Counted from the first letter of the stretch, positions 7,418 to 16,854 are shown. The stretch is 64,000 nt of DNA from Gluconobacter sp. P1C6_b (GCF_018811945.1 NZ_JACRVU010000013.1:1-64000); one strand, 5' to 3'. Numbers and translations: made by a program. The notes: a model not told the origin generated them from the sequence alone.

Positions 7418-8703
7418 GCAAGGGGATCCTCGATTTTGAGCACCAGAGGCTTTCCTGTCACGACAGGAAGAGCTGCAAGCGCTGTGGCAGCTGCGTGGAT
7501 GGCCTTTTCCGGAACCTGATGGGTTACGATCGCCAGATCAGCACATCCTGTTGCAGCATCATGCTGGGAAACAAAGTGAACAGAGACATCATGGTCCCGA
7601 AGAACGGATGTCAGATCAGCCATTACGCCCGAACGGTCCTGAACGTTCACATGTAAATAGAATGCGCTGTTCAAATCAGCGAGATTCGCGCAGGCGACGG
7701 GGGCCGGAACGGACTGTGTGCCCCAGACGTGAATGGCGCTTCCACGGGCCAGATCGATCAGATCGGCGACCACGGCACTGGCGGTCGGGCCTTCGCCGGC
7801 CCCACGACCGGAAATGGTCATGGGGCCGCTGAACACACCCTGTGTGGAGACGGCGTTGAAGACGCCTTCGACGCTGGCGATGGGGGCGCTGGCCGGGACG
7901 AGGCACGGACGCACCCAGGCGGCGACAGTGCCGTTTTCAGCCCGTCGGGCCATGCCGAGCAGCTTGATGCGGTATCCGAGCTGGTCCGCAAATCTCAGGT
8001 CGGTCGCGGTGACGTCGCGGATGCCCTGAACGGAGAGGGTGTCGAATGCGATGGGCTGGAAGGCCAGACCGGCAAGGATGGCCAGCTTGTGGGCCGTGTC
8101 CCAGCCGTCCACGTCCGTTGAGGGTTCGGCTTCGGCATAGCCCTTGGCCTGTGCTTCGGTCAGGACGTCCGTGAAGTCCCGGCCCGTGGCGCGCATTTCG
8201 GTCAGGATGTAGTTGCAGGTGCCGTTCAGGATGCCGCCCACGCTGAGCAGACGATCAGCCGCCAGCCCTTCGCGGACGAGCTTGATGGCGGGGATGCCAC
8301 CAGCCACGGCCGCTTCGAACAGGAGGGGGGCATTCTTTTCGGAGGACAGGCGGCTGAGACGGTCGCCATGCAGGGCCACGAGTGCCTTGTTGGCGGTCAC
8401 GACCGGCAGGCCGCGTTCGAGCGCGGTGCGCACCATATCGCGCGCCGGACCTTCGGAACCGCCGATGAGTTCGACGGCGACGTCAATCTCCGGGTCCTGG
8501 GCCACGGCAGTGGCACTGTCGTGCCAGCGCATGGCGGACAGGTCCACGCCGCGGTCGCGGGTGCGGTCCCGGGCCGTGATGGCCACGACTTCGATCGGCC
8601 GGCCGGCCCGGGCGGTAATCATGTCAGCGTTCTCACGCAGGAGACGAATGACACCGATCCCGACAGTCCCGAGTCCAGCCAGTCCGATCCGCAGTGGTTT
8701 CAC
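7414..8703 (-). CDS. hom: homoserine dehydrogenase
   Basis: This 429-residue enzyme reduces aspartate-semialdehyde to homoserine with NAD(P)H, the branch point to threonine, methionine and isoleucine. The N-terminal nucleotide-binding loop is GLAGLGTVGIGV (7-18). The central region carries GGIPAIKLVREGL and NGTCNYILTEM of the catalytic domain. A C-terminal ACT domain (from about 350, beginning near YLHVNVQDRSGVMADLTSVL) is the usual site of threonine feedback. It overlaps alaC upstream and glpX downstream by 4 nt each. Confidence 0.96.
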   Translation of the reverse strand: MKPLRIGLAGLGTVGIGVIRLLRENADMITARAGRPIEVVAITARDRTRDRGVDLSAMRWHDSATAVAQDPEIDVAVELIGGSEGPARDMVRTALERGLPVVTANKALVALHGDRLSRLSSEKNAPLLFEAAVAGGIPAIKLVREGLAADRLLSVGGILNGTCNYILTEMRATGRDFTDVLTEAQAKGYAEAEPSTDVDGWDTAHKLAILAGLAFQPIAFDTLSVQGIRDVTATDLRFADQLGYRIKLLGMARRAENGTVAAWVRPCLVPASAPIASVEGVFNAVSTQGVFSGPMTISGRGAGEGPTASAVVADLIDLARGSAIHVWGTQSVPAPVACANLADLNSAFYLHVNVQDRSGVMADLTSVLRDHDVSVHFVSQHDAATGCADLAIVTHQVPEKAIHAAATALAALPVVTGKPLVLKIEDPLA

Positions 8704-9926
8704 GATGATGCAGCTCCAAGAAGATCAGCGGTTCCGGCTCCGGCGCCGTGCCGGGACATGAAGCCTTTGATGGCCCGCGTCGCCTGACGCAGCCGCTGGG
8801 TGTTTTCGACAAGTCCGATCCGGACAAAGCCCTCACCGTATTCCCCGAATCCGAGGCCGGGTGCAACCGCTACGCCAGCTTCCTTGAGAAGCAGCTTGGA
8901 GAAGGCGACGCTGCCCATTTCGGCGAAAGCGGGGGGAATGGGAGCCCAGGCGAACATCGAGCCCGCCGGTGCGGGAACGTCCCATCCTGCGCTCTGAAGA
9001 CCGCGCAGCAGCACGTCGCGGCGGTCCTTGTACATGGCGCGGATTTCGGAAACGTAGTCCTGCGGGCCGTTCAGCGCGGCGACGGACGCCACCTGGATCG
9101 GCGTGAAGGCGCCATAGTCCAGATAGGACTTGATGCGCGTCAGGGCCTGGATCAGCCTTGGGTTGCCGACCGCAAAGCCCATGCGCCAGCCCGCCATGGA
9201 ATAGGTCTTGGACATGGACGTGAACTCGACGGCCACATCCTTTGCGCCCGGAACGGCGAGAATGGACGGGGGCGGCTCGTTCTCGTTGAAATAGATTTCC
9301 GCGTAAGCCAGATCGGACAGGATCCAGATCTCTTCCCGGCGTGCGAAGGCCACGAGTTCCTTGTAGAAATCGAGGTTTGCGACAAAAGCTGTCGGGTTGG
9401 ACGGAAAGTTGACGATCAGGGCCGTCGGCTTCGGGACCGAGTGCCGGACGGCACGTTCGAGCGCGCGGAGCATGTCTTCGTCCGGCGTGGCCGGGATCGA
9501 GCGTACGGAGGCACCGGCGATGATGAAGCCGAACTGGTGGATCGGATAGGACGGGTTCGGGACCAGGATCGTGTCGCCGGGGCTTGTGATGGCGGCGGCC
9601 AGATTGGCCAGACCTTCCTTGGAGCCAAGGGTCGCGATGACCTCGGTTTCGGGATCCAGCGAAACGTTGAACCGGCGCTCGTAATAATTCGCCATGGCCT
9701 TGCGCAGGCCCGGAATGCCTCGGCTGACGGAATAGCCGTGCGCACGCGGATTGCCGACCGTCTCGATCAGCTTCTGCACGACGTGAGCCGGGGGCGCGCT
9801 GTCGGGGTTGCCCATGCCCAGATCGATGATGTCGTCACCGGCGGCTCGCGCGGCGGCCTTGGCCTTGTTCACTTCAGCGAACACGTAGGGCGGCAGGCGG
9901 CGGATGCGGTGGAACTCTTCGGTCAT
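8700..9926 (-). CDS. alaC: alanine transaminase, AlaC type (class I/II aminotransferase)
   Basis: A 408-residue PLP-dependent aminotransferase. It begins FHRIRRLPPYVFAEVNKAKA and contains IIDLGMGNPD, HGYSVSRGIPGLRKA and NPSYPIHQFG, matching the AlaC branch closely. The PLP lysine lies in SMSKTYSMAGWRMG. AlaC makes alanine from pyruvate and glutamate; relatives annotated as LL-diaminopimelate aminotransferase are the alternative. It is first of a four-gene operon with hom, so its promoter should lie in 9927-10043. Confidence 0.88.
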   Translation of the reverse strand: MTEEFHRIRRLPPYVFAEVNKAKAAARAAGDDIIDLGMGNPDSAPPAHVVQKLIETVGNPRAHGYSVSRGIPGLRKAMANYYERRFNVSLDPETEVIATLGSKEGLANLAAAITSPGDTILVPNPSYPIHQFGFIIAGASVRSIPATPDEDMLRALERAVRHSVPKPTALIVNFPSNPTAFVANLDFYKELVAFARREEIWILSDLAYAEIYFNENEPPPSILAVPGAKDVAVEFTSMSKTYSMAGWRMGFAVGNPRLIQALTRIKSYLDYGAFTPIQVASVAALNGPQDYVSEIRAMYKDRRDVLLRGLQSAGWDVPAPAGSMFAWAPIPPAFAEMGSVAFSKLLLKEAGVAVAPGLGFGEYGEGFVRIGLVENTQRLRQATRAIKGFMSRHGAGAGTADLLGAASS

Positions 9927-10043
9927 GACCAGCTCTGGGACAGGGAGTGAAAGGGAGCAGCGACGATAGACAGGTTTTTTCAGGAGTGGAACAGCCTGAC
10001 TGTTCCCGATCTCACAATGTCGTCTTCCGGCCTGTTCGCTGCG

Positions 10044-11027
10044 TCAGTCGTTGATCGTAACCCGGACGCCGTCGCCAATGGCTTCGGCCCTGAGAATGAT
10101 TGCGGATGAAGGTACGCCGCGCGCGATCAGGGCACGGGCGACCACGCGGGCGCGCAACAGGCCCAGCGCGATTTCCCGGTTCTGGTCCGCGGGTGCGAGG
10201 GCTGCATCCGCGCTCATGAAGGCCCCGAAGCCAAGGATGGTCAGGCGCCTGTTCCCCCGCAAAGAAACAATGTGCTGGTAATCGCCCTGCGGATCACCCG
10301 CGACGTGGTCTGTTGCGGGCTGGAAGCGGATCAGGGTGCCTTCGGGCGTGGACGTGTCGATATCCGGGCGAACGGGATCACTGACCATTGCATCACGCGG
10401 CAGGTCGAAGCCGGGAAACTGCGGTGGGGGCGGCGGCAGATCGCCGATGTTCGGGAACTGGCCCGGCGGGGTCGGGGGGATGGATTTCGTCACGACGGCG
10501 GGGAGTTTGGCTTCCGCTGCCGGAGCGGAGGGAGCCGTCTTTCTTGCCGGTGCGGAAGCATTGGGAGCCGATGTCGTCGCCAGATCGGGCGCCGGATTGA
10601 TGGCGGAAGGGCTTTCCGGCTCCGGCTGTCCGACTGTCGTCATGGTCATGCCACTCTGTTCCGTATTGGCTGTCGTGGCGGCCGGTGCTGGTTTGGGGGG
10701 CGGGGGAATGGTCGGCAGGGCGCCTTGGGCCGCGCTTTCGCGCTGGGCCAGGTTCCGCTGGGCTTCCAGCTGCGTCGTCAGTGACAGACGTGCCTCGGGC
10801 GTTGGAAGGTCGGGAGCCCGCGTGGGGGTACGGCCGACATGCGGATAGCGCAGGTTCTCGCCCGGCGGTGGGGCGCGCAGCTTGGCGATCTCGCCGCCTT
10901 CAAAGTTGTGCCACCAGCCGGTTACGGTATCCGTTGCGTCCTGATGCTGGCAGGCCGCCAGCAGCGGCGCGGTCATCAGCAGGAGAAACGGGATTTTCCC
11001 CGCAGTCCTGCGTGTCGCCGCTGTCAT
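10044..11027 (-). CDS. OmpA-like proline-rich lipoprotein
   Basis: The frame is open far upstream (antisense to the ClpP gene), but the ATG at 11027 gives a clear lipoprotein signal: basic TAATRRTAGK, hydrophobic LLLMTAPLL, then lipobox LAAC. The 327-residue product has a long proline/alanine-rich linker (about 100-220). Its C-terminal region (TILGFGAFMSADAALAPADQ, then RVVARALIARGV) resembles the second half of an OmpA/MotB peptidoglycan-binding domain. It is likely anchored in a membrane and touching the cell wall. Transcribed divergently from the ClpP-type gene; the shared intergenic region is 11028-11204. Confidence 0.75.
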   Translation of the reverse strand: MTAATRRTAGKIPFLLLMTAPLLAACQHQDATDTVTGWWHNFEGGEIAKLRAPPPGENLRYPHVGRTPTRAPDLPTPEARLSLTTQLEAQRNLAQRESAAQGALPTIPPPPKPAPAATTANTEQSGMTMTTVGQPEPESPSAINPAPDLATTSAPNASAPARKTAPSAPAAEAKLPAVVTKSIPPTPPGQFPNIGDLPPPPPQFPGFDLPRDAMVSDPVRPDIDTSTPEGTLIRFQPATDHVAGDPQGDYQHIVSLRGNRRLTILGFGAFMSADAALAPADQNREIALGLLRARVVARALIARGVPSSAIILRAEAIGDGVRVTIND

Positions 11028-11204
11028 GGGCTGCCTGCTGTTCCCTGGGACCACTGTGCCGTTCCTGCCGTCTGTAGAATGTCCAAATGCGGCGGAGACT
11101 AGCGGTTCATGGCAGGGATGGCGAGAGTTCCTGTCGGTCCGGATCGGAAGCCCGATCCGAAGGAGGACTTGGCACCGACGAAAACGAAGCGCAGGATAGG
11201 GGGT

Positions 11205-11882
11205 ATGAAGATGCATGCTGGATCTGGAAACGATATGGATATCACCAGAATGACCCCGACCCGCCTGGACGACGAGCCGGATGCTCCGGAACCCGAAACC
11301 CGCGAAGACGACAACAAGACGCTGAACAGCCCGATCAGCGAGCTTGAGGGCCGTCTGTTCGATCAGCGGAAAGTCCTGATCTTCGGCGGTATCAACGACA
11401 AGATCGCTCGCGATGTCACCGGCCGTCTTCTGGCGCTGGCCGGGACGTCCGACAAGCCGATCGACGTGTATGTGAACTCGCCGGGCGGCCATGTGGAGAG
11501 TGGCGACACCATCCATGACATGATCCGTTTCGTGGATTCGATTGCGCCGATCAACATGATCGGAACGGGCTGGGTCGCCTCCGCTGGTGCGCTGATCTAC
11601 GCCGCCGGCCGTCCCGAGCGCCGCGTCTGCCTGCCGAATACGCGCTTCCTGCTGCATCAGCCGATGGGCGGCGTGCGTGGTCCGGCAACGGATATCGACA
11701 TCGAAGCCCGCGAGATCATCAAGATGCGCGAGCGTCTGAACCGGATTTTCGCCAAGGAAACCGGCCAGACCTACGAAAAGGTCGCCAAGGATACGGACCG
11801 CAACTACTGGATGTCGGCCAATGAAGCCATCGCCTATGGCCTCGTGAACCGCATCGTCCACTCGGCAACCGAACTCAAGTAA
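11205..11882 (+). CDS. clpP: ClpP-type serine protease subunit
   Basis: The catalytic triad is intact: Ser in [10 protein letters not shown], His in [10 protein letters not shown] and Asp in [10 protein letters not shown], aligning with E. coli S97, H122 and D171. The oxyanion region [10 protein letters not shown] is also present. I place the start at ATG 11205 after GGATAGGGGG; ATG 11235 or 11109 are possible. This leaves an acidic, roughly 30-residue extension ([18 protein letters not shown]) before the core. No clpX is adjacent, so it may be a second ClpP isoform, with a conventional clpPX pair elsewhere. A short hairpin follows the stop. Confidence 0.88.
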   Translation: MKMHAGSGNDMDITRMTPTRLDDEPDAPEPETREDDNKTLNSPISELEGRLFDQRKVLIFGGINDKIARDVTGRLLALAGTSDKPIDVYVNSPGGHVESGDTIHDMIRFVDSIAPINMIGTGWVASAGALIYAAGRPERRVCLPNTRFLLHQPMGGVRGPATDIDIEAREIIKMRERLNRIFAKETGQTYEKVAKDTDRNYWMSANEAIAYGLVNRIVHSATELK

Positions 11883-11904
11883 AAACTACAAGCTCCAAGG
11901 GGCA

Positions 11905-11927
11905 CGGCGTGCCTTTCCGGCACGCCG
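11905..11927 (+). other. 9-bp hairpin between clpP and the di-iron gene
   Basis: CGGCGTGCC (11905-11913) and GGCACGCCG (11919-11927) form a perfect 9-bp stem with a TTTCC loop. There is no following U-run. A GTG in frame with the next gene (11909) is buried in the stem, which argues for the ATG at 11939. It may be a weak terminator, a processing site or a translational control element. Confidence 0.55.
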
Positions 11928-11938
11928 CGAACACAGTT

Positions 11939-12913
11939 ATGAAAAGTCTGGCCGAAATCTATTCCCATCTTCCCGACGCACCGTCGGAGAAGACGCTCGA
12001 GCGCGTTGATTACGAAGCGCGCCACTGGAGCAGCCCGATCCAGGGGCCGCTCAAGCCCGGTACGGAAGAGCACAAACGGGCCGTCGCCGCGATGTTCCGC
12101 GATACGTTCAATCCGTACAAACCGTCCGTAATCGACTGGCCGAAACTGGATCCGGAGACGCTGCATCGCATCACGTCGCTGCCGATCTGGGATATTGCGG
12201 TCCAGACCGAAGGCAAGGCCCGTCTGCGCATGGCCGCCTATGCGGACATGATTACCGATCCGGACATGAAGGATGCGCTGTCGCGCAATGCCTGGGAAGA
12301 GAACCGGCACAAGGAAGTCCTGACCAAGCTGGTCGAGGCCTACAACATTCCGATGGCGCCGGAGCCTCCATACATCACGCCGAAGGATACGGAATGGGCG
12401 TATCTGGTCACGGGTTTCTCGGAATGTGTGGATAGCTTCTTCGCGTTCGGCCTGTTCGCGCTGGCCGAGCGCGCCGGGCTGTTTCCGCAGGAACTGATCG
12501 AGACGTTCGAGCCGGTGATGCAGGAAGAGTGCCGCCATATCCTGCTGTTTGCGAACTGGTTGGCTTGGCACCGGGCGACCATGCCGTTCTGGAAGCGGCC
12601 GTGGTTTGAACTGCGTGTGATCGGGGTCTGGCTGTTCCTGGCCTATGAGCGCATGGGGCTCGCCCGCTCGATTGACGAGAACGGGGAAGAGCACACTCAG
12701 GACAACAATTTCACGGTCACGGGTGCCAAGGACATGACGACGATGGACATCAGTATTCCAGACCTGATGCAGCTCTGTCTGGATGAAGATGACCGCCGCT
12801 TCTCCGGCTATGATCCGCGTCTGCTGCGGCCGACGACAACGCCGGCAATTGCGCGCGCGATCATCAAGGGTGCAAAACTCTGGGATCGTGTCCGGAGCAA
12901 GGTCGCCGCCTGA
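11939..12913 (+). CDS. ferritin-like di-iron protein
   Basis: A 324-residue soluble protein. Two helical motifs look like carboxylate-bridged di-iron ligands: AWEENRHKEVL near residue 120 and MQEECRHILLFANW near 200 (E-x-x-H pairs). Ferritin-like proteins of this type include oxygenases and tRNA hydroxylases; the substrate cannot be inferred here. The start is the ATG at 11939, which has no strong Shine-Dalgarno. An in-frame GTG at 11909 behind AAGGGG is an alternative but lies inside a hairpin. It is followed by a strong bidirectional terminator shared with recA. Confidence 0.72.
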   Translation: MKSLAEIYSHLPDAPSEKTLERVDYEARHWSSPIQGPLKPGTEEHKRAVAAMFRDTFNPYKPSVIDWPKLDPETLHRITSLPIWDIAVQTEGKARLRMAAYADMITDPDMKDALSRNAWEENRHKEVLTKLVEAYNIPMAPEPPYITPKDTEWAYLVTGFSECVDSFFAFGLFALAERAGLFPQELIETFEPVMQEECRHILLFANWLAWHRATMPFWKRPWFELRVIGVWLFLAYERMGLARSIDENGEEHTQDNNFTVTGAKDMTTMDISIPDLMQLCLDEDDRRFSGYDPRLLRPTTTPAIARAIIKGAKLWDRVRSKVAA

Positions 12914-12943
12914 GCGACCTTCTCCACGACAGTCACACGGCAT

Positions 12944-12973
12944 AAAAAAGGGCTCCGGGAAGGAGCCCTTTTT
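12944..12973. terminator. bidirectional rho-independent terminator
   Basis: AAAAAAGGGCTCC (12944-12956) pairs with GGAGCCCTTTTT (12962-12973) around a 5-nt loop. This gives a GC stem with a T-run on each strand. It lies between the convergent di-iron gene and recA and can end both transcripts. Confidence 0.92.
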
Positions 12974-12977
12974 CGTT

Positions 12978-14015
12978 TCAGTCTTCAGGGGTGCCTTCCG
13001 CGTCGGGCTCCGGATCCGTCATCAGGGCATCGGAGAGGACGCCCGCTTCTGCGCGGATGCGACGCTCGATCTCGGAGGCCATCTCCGGATGGTCGCGCAG
13101 GAACTGCTTGGCGTTTTCACGTCCCTGTCCGATGCGCTGGCTGTCGAAGGAGAACCATGCGCCGGATTTCTCGACGATGTTGCCCTTCACGCCCAGATCG
13201 AGCAGTTCGCCCATCTTGCTGATACCTTCGCCGTACATGATGTCGAACTCGACCTGACGGAACGGAGGCGCCATCTTGTTTTTCACGACCTTGACGCGCG
13301 TCTGGTTGCCGACGACCTCGTCCTTGTCCTTGATGGACCCGATACGGCGGATGTCGAGGCGGATGGACGAGTAGAACTTCAGCGCGTTACCGCCCGTCGT
13401 CGTTTCCGGATTGCCGAACATCACGCCGATCTTCATGCGGATCTGGTTCAGGAAGATGACGAGCGTGTTGGAGCGCGAGACCGTTCCCGTCAGCTTGCGC
13501 AGAGCCTGGCTCATGAGACGCGCGTGCAGGCCAACATGGCTGTCGCCCATGTCGCCTTCAAGTTCGGCGCGGGGAACGAGGGCCGCAACAGAGTCCACGA
13601 CCAGCACGTCAACGGCGCCGGAACGGACCAGCGTGTCGGCAATTTCCAGTGCCTGTTCGCCGGCATCCGGCTGGCTCAGGAGAAGATCGTCGATGTTGAC
13701 GCCAAGCTTGCGGGCATATCCCGGATCGAGCGCATGTTCGGCATCGATGAAGGCCACGGTCCCGCCCTTCTTCTGGGCTTCAGCCAGAACGTGAAGGGCG
13801 AGGGTGGTCTTGCCGGAGCTTTCCGGTCCGTAGATTTCAACGATACGGCCGCGGGGCATGCCGCCGATCCCCAGAGCGATGTCCAGCCCGATAGACCCGG
13901 TGGAAATCACATTGGTTTCCACTTTCGGGCGCTGGCCCATGCGCATGATCGAGCCTTTGCCGAAGGCACGCTCAATCTGGCTGAGTGCGCCTTCAAGCGC
14001 CTTGGTCTTGTCCAT
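12978..14015 (-). CDS. recA: recombinase RecA
   Basis: This 345-residue protein is the canonical RecA, catalysing strand exchange and LexA cleavage in the SOS response. Walker A GPESSGKT is at 63-70; the conserved blocks [20 protein letters not shown] and [20 protein letters not shown] (loop region and C-terminal part) are intact. The acidic tail ([12 protein letters not shown]) is typical. A LexA operator lies about 100 nt upstream and a terminator just downstream. Confidence 0.98.
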   Translation of the reverse strand: MDKTKALEGALSQIERAFGKGSIMRMGQRPKVETNVISTGSIGLDIALGIGGMPRGRIVEIYGPESSGKTTLALHVLAEAQKKGGTVAFIDAEHALDPGYARKLGVNIDDLLLSQPDAGEQALEIADTLVRSGAVDVLVVDSVAALVPRAELEGDMGDSHVGLHARLMSQALRKLTGTVSRSNTLVIFLNQIRMKIGVMFGNPETTTGGNALKFYSSIRLDIRRIGSIKDKDEVVGNQTRVKVVKNKMAPPFRQVEFDIMYGEGISKMGELLDLGVKGNIVEKSGAWFSFDSQRIGQGRENAKQFLRDHPEMASEIERRIRAEAGVLSDALMTDPEPDAEGTPED

Positions 14016-14116
14016 TCAATCCTCGCAATAGGTTTGGGCTGGCGTTTCCAGGATACGATAGACCGGGCGGCCACTCTCGCAAAGAGCCGTGATTTCCACG
14101 ATTGCCGGCTTCCTGT

Positions 14117-14131
14117 GTTCGCAAAATGTTC
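14117..14131 (-). promoter_or_regulatory. LexA (SOS) box upstream of recA
   Basis: The plus strand reads GTTCGCAAAATGTTC, an exact GTTC-N7-GTTC direct repeat, the operator consensus of alphaproteobacterial LexA. It is centred about 109 nt upstream of the recA start. It is a sequence match; binding is inferred. Confidence 0.88.
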
Positions 14132-14218
14132 TTATGCAGACATATCATGCCTGACCCCCCTGTCGCCAAGGGGTATGGTCGTTTCCAGGAAAGATTTTTT
14201 CAGGAACGGCGGCTGTCT

Positions 14219-15295
14219 CTATCGCAGGGGAGCGGAACGGCTGGCAGGGCGTTTGAGTTTCCAGACATAGGCAATGATGGCCGCGACGACCTTGAAATGT
14301 TCAGCAGGGATTTCGCTGTCGAGGGGAAGGGTGAAAAGCGCACGAGCTAGGGGCGGATTGGCTACAATGGGGATGCGGTTGTCCTGTGCGATGTCCCTGA
14401 TGCGGGCTGCGACATCGTCCATGCCTTTTGCCACGATCCTGGGCGCGCCACCTCCACCTCTCTCGTAAACGAGTGCGACGGCGTAATGCGTCGGATTGGT
14501 GACGACGACAGTCGCTGTCTTGACGGCAGCCATCATGCGCTGCCTGGCCGCCTTTGCACGCAGGGCTTTCTGGCGGCCTTTGACGTGCGGATCGCCTTCG
14601 GTGTTCTTGTACTCGTCCTTGAGGTCTTCGCGGCTCATCTTCAGTTTGGAGATATGACGGAAACGCATCCAGAAAATATCAAAGCCGGCGATGACCAACT
14701 GTGCCAGAATCATGGCAGATGCGGCCTTGAAGCCGAGATCTGCCATCATTTTCAGTAGAGGGCCGGGTTCCAGCCCGACCATCCGCGGCGCGCTTGGGAT
14801 GACTCCCTTGGAGATATTCCAGAGGACCACGGCAAAAATCGCAAATTTCGCGAGCGCTTTGAACGTATCGGGAAGCGTTCCGCCACCGGCGATGCGCTTA
14901 AAACCTGCCAGAGGGGAGATCCGTTCGAATTTCGGAAGCAGGGATTCAGGATGGATGAGAAACCCTGTCTGCAGGAACCCGGCCCCAAGGCAGAGCACGG
15001 CAACGGTTGCTGCCATTGGCACTGCCAGCTTCAGTCCGGCTTCAATGGCGTGGTCCGTACTGTTGAGCAGGCCTCCCTGTGCCATGGGGACCGTACCGGC
15101 ATTGGCCATGAGGACCTGCATGACATGTACAAAGTCCGTCACCAGATACGGCAGGACCATGAAAATTCCTGCAAATCCTCCAAGAAGAGCCACGAAATTC
15201 ATGGCCTCGCGGGACATGACGATCTGCCCGTCCTCACGTGCCTTCTGGAGGCGTTGTGAGGACGGGGCTTCTGTCTTGTCGTCAGAATCAGACAT
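14219..15295 (-). CDS. flhB: flagellar export switch protein FlhB
   Basis: A 358-residue membrane component of the flagellar type III export gate that switches substrate from rod/hook to filament. Four hydrophobic segments precede the cytoplasmic domain. The autocleavage motif NPTH is at 267-270 in VVVTNPTHYAVAL. The N-terminus DKTEAPSSQRLQKAREDG is typical. It begins 3 nt after the fliR stop and ends the flgB-flgC-fliE-fliQ-fliR-flhB run. Confidence 0.95.
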   Translation of the reverse strand: MSDSDDKTEAPSSQRLQKAREDGQIVMSREAMNFVALLGGFAGIFMVLPYLVTDFVHVMQVLMANAGTVPMAQGGLLNSTDHAIEAGLKLAVPMAATVAVLCLGAGFLQTGFLIHPESLLPKFERISPLAGFKRIAGGGTLPDTFKALAKFAIFAVVLWNISKGVIPSAPRMVGLEPGPLLKMMADLGFKAASAMILAQLVIAGFDIFWMRFRHISKLKMSREDLKDEYKNTEGDPHVKGRQKALRAKAARQRMMAAVKTATVVVTNPTHYAVALVYERGGGGAPRIVAKGMDDVAARIRDIAQDNRIPIVANPPLARALFTLPLDSEIPAEHFKVVAAIIAYVWKLKRPASRSAPLR

Positions 15296-15298
15296 TCT

Positions 15299-16153
15299 TC
15301 AAAGTCCTGGAAGGGCCCGGAGGACGTCGAAGGCCTGTCCCTGCCAGATCGTGACCATGGTGCTCAGCGTGAGGCCCAGAAGAGCGATGCCACCGAGAAG
15401 CTGAAGGGGACTGGCGGCATTATAGATCTGCAGGGTGGGGAGCAGGCGCGTCATGATGCCGAGCATGCCCTGCCAGACAAGGGACAGGATCAGAAAAGGC
15501 GCACTGAGTTCCAGGCCGAGGGCGAAGCTGCGTTCCGTGAGCTGGATGATGCCTTGGGCGGAATCGCCCAGCAGGTTCCAGTGTGCGTGAGAAGCCGCGG
15601 CCAGCAGGGTTCCTCCCGGCGGAATGATGCTGTAACTGCCGAGGATTGCGCGGACGGGCAGGATATATGCGCCAGTCACGAGAAGCACGAGAGGAGCCAG
15701 CAGGTTCAGGAAGCGGGCGGGCGCGGAACTGCCGGAACCCAGATCCGGGTCTGGTTGAAGAACGCTCGAAATCCCCATGCAGACCGCGATGATCTGTCCG
15801 GCAATCGGGAGGGCCATGCAGATCAGACGCGCCATCCAGCCGATCAGGATTCCGGCGAAGAGTTCGACTGCGATCATGCCGCAGAGCCCCAGCGGGGCCA
15901 GTGCATCCAGATGGCCCTGCATCAGCAGGGGCGCGACGAGCGGAAGAAGCAGGACTGTGAGGGTGATGGCGCATCCCGCACGGATCATCATGGGCATGGA
16001 CTGTTCGCCAAGGCCGGGCATGACCATGACGACCGCCCCGGTGCGCGAGAGGACCAGAACAAAGGCGAGAGCCCAGACGCTCAGGACCGGTCCACTGAGA
16101 TCCAGCCCCTGTAGCGCGCCTGCTCCGCCCGGTCCGTCAAAGCTGGCGTTCAC
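15299..16153 (-). CDS. fliR: flagellar export gate protein FliR
   Basis: A 284-residue polytopic protein with about six hydrophobic segments, including FVLVLSRTGAVVMVMPGLGE near residue 32 and the conserved ALPIAGQIIAVCMGIS. FliR, FliP and FliQ form the export channel core. It lies between fliQ and flhB on the minus strand. Confidence 0.92.
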   Translation of the reverse strand: MNASFDGPGGAGALQGLDLSGPVLSVWALAFVLVLSRTGAVVMVMPGLGEQSMPMMIRAGCAITLTVLLLPLVAPLLMQGHLDALAPLGLCGMIAVELFAGILIGWMARLICMALPIAGQIIAVCMGISSVLQPDPDLGSGSSAPARFLNLLAPLVLLVTGAYILPVRAILGSYSIIPPGGTLLAAASHAHWNLLGDSAQGIIQLTERSFALGLELSAPFLILSLVWQGMLGIMTRLLPTLQIYNAASPLQLLGGIALLGLTLSTMVTIWQGQAFDVLRALPGL

Positions 16154-16226
16154 AGGAGAGCGTCTTTCAGGCCGGAAAATCCGGACACAGGCATGTCAGT
16201 CAACTCCGGATCCGGAAGGTGAGGGC

Positions 16227-16499
16227 TCAGGTGGTGCCGACGAGGATGAGCTGGTCGAAGAGATGTCGGGTGAAGCTGATGAGTGTTGCGGTCATGAAGG
16301 AGCCAGCCATGACCATGACGGCACCGATGGCCAGAACCTTCGGCACGAAGGACAGCGTGGCTTCATTGAGTTGGGTGACCGCCTGTACGAGCGAAACCAG
16401 AAGACCGACCCCGAGCGCGGTCAGAAGAGCGGGAGCACTCAGCTTGAGAGCGACGAGAAAGGTCTGTTCCAGAATGGCGCCGAGATCGATGGCCTGCAT
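16227..16499 (-). CDS. fliQ: flagellar export gate protein FliQ
   Basis: This 90-residue protein has two transmembrane helices (about 18-40 and 55-75), the invariant FliQ layout. Characteristic residues are seen in LVSLVQAVTQLNEATLSFVP between them. It starts 2 nt after the fliE stop and precedes fliR. Confidence 0.93.
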   Translation of the reverse strand: MQAIDLGAILEQTFLVALKLSAPALLTALGVGLLVSLVQAVTQLNEATLSFVPKVLAIGAVMVMAGSFMTATLISFTRHLFDQLILVGTT

Positions 16500-16501
16500 G
16501 C

Positions 16502-16849
16502 TCAGATCGTCATTTTCATCACGTCCTGATACGCCTGGACCATACGGTCACGGATCACGGTCGTGGTCTGGAGGGCTAGCTGCGCATTGGACACCGCAGT
16601 TACGATCTGGGTCATGTCGCCGCCGCCTGTCAGGCCCTGTGCAGCTTTGGCTTCGGCATCATGACCGCTGTCGATGACATTGCCGACAGACTGGGAAAGG
16701 ATGGATCCGAAATCCGTACCGGAACTGCTGCTGGCAGTCGTCGCGGACGATTGGATACCGTCATCGACATTGTCCGTGACACCCTGCAGGCGGCTCTGGA
16801 GACTCTGGACGGCATAGGCGTTATGGGCCTGGGTGAGAGATGTGAGCAT
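16502..16849 (-). CDS. fliE: flagellar hook-basal body protein FliE
   Basis: A 115-residue protein whose C-terminal half (SNAQLALQTTTVIRDRMVQA followed by YQDVMKM) is the FliE signature linking MS-ring and rod. The serine/threonine-rich N-terminal half is variable in the family. It is located between flgC and fliQ with gaps of only a few nucleotides. Confidence 0.92.
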   Translation of the reverse strand: MLTSLTQAHNAYAVQSLQSRLQGVTDNVDDGIQSSATTASSSSGTDFGSILSQSVGNVIDSGHDAEAKAAQGLTGGGDMTQIVTAVSNAQLALQTTTVIRDRMVQAYQDVMKMTI

Positions 16850-16854
16850 CTGGA

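Noticed and set aside
11028-11861. Long minus-strand open frame upstream of the OmpA-like lipoprotein start
   Set aside because: It is antisense to the intact ClpP gene, has no domain character, and the lipoprotein signal at 11027 gives a convincing start.
12783-14270. 495-codon plus-strand open frame opposite recA
   Set aside because: Lies antisense to recA with histidine/aspartate-rich noise and crosses the recA terminator.
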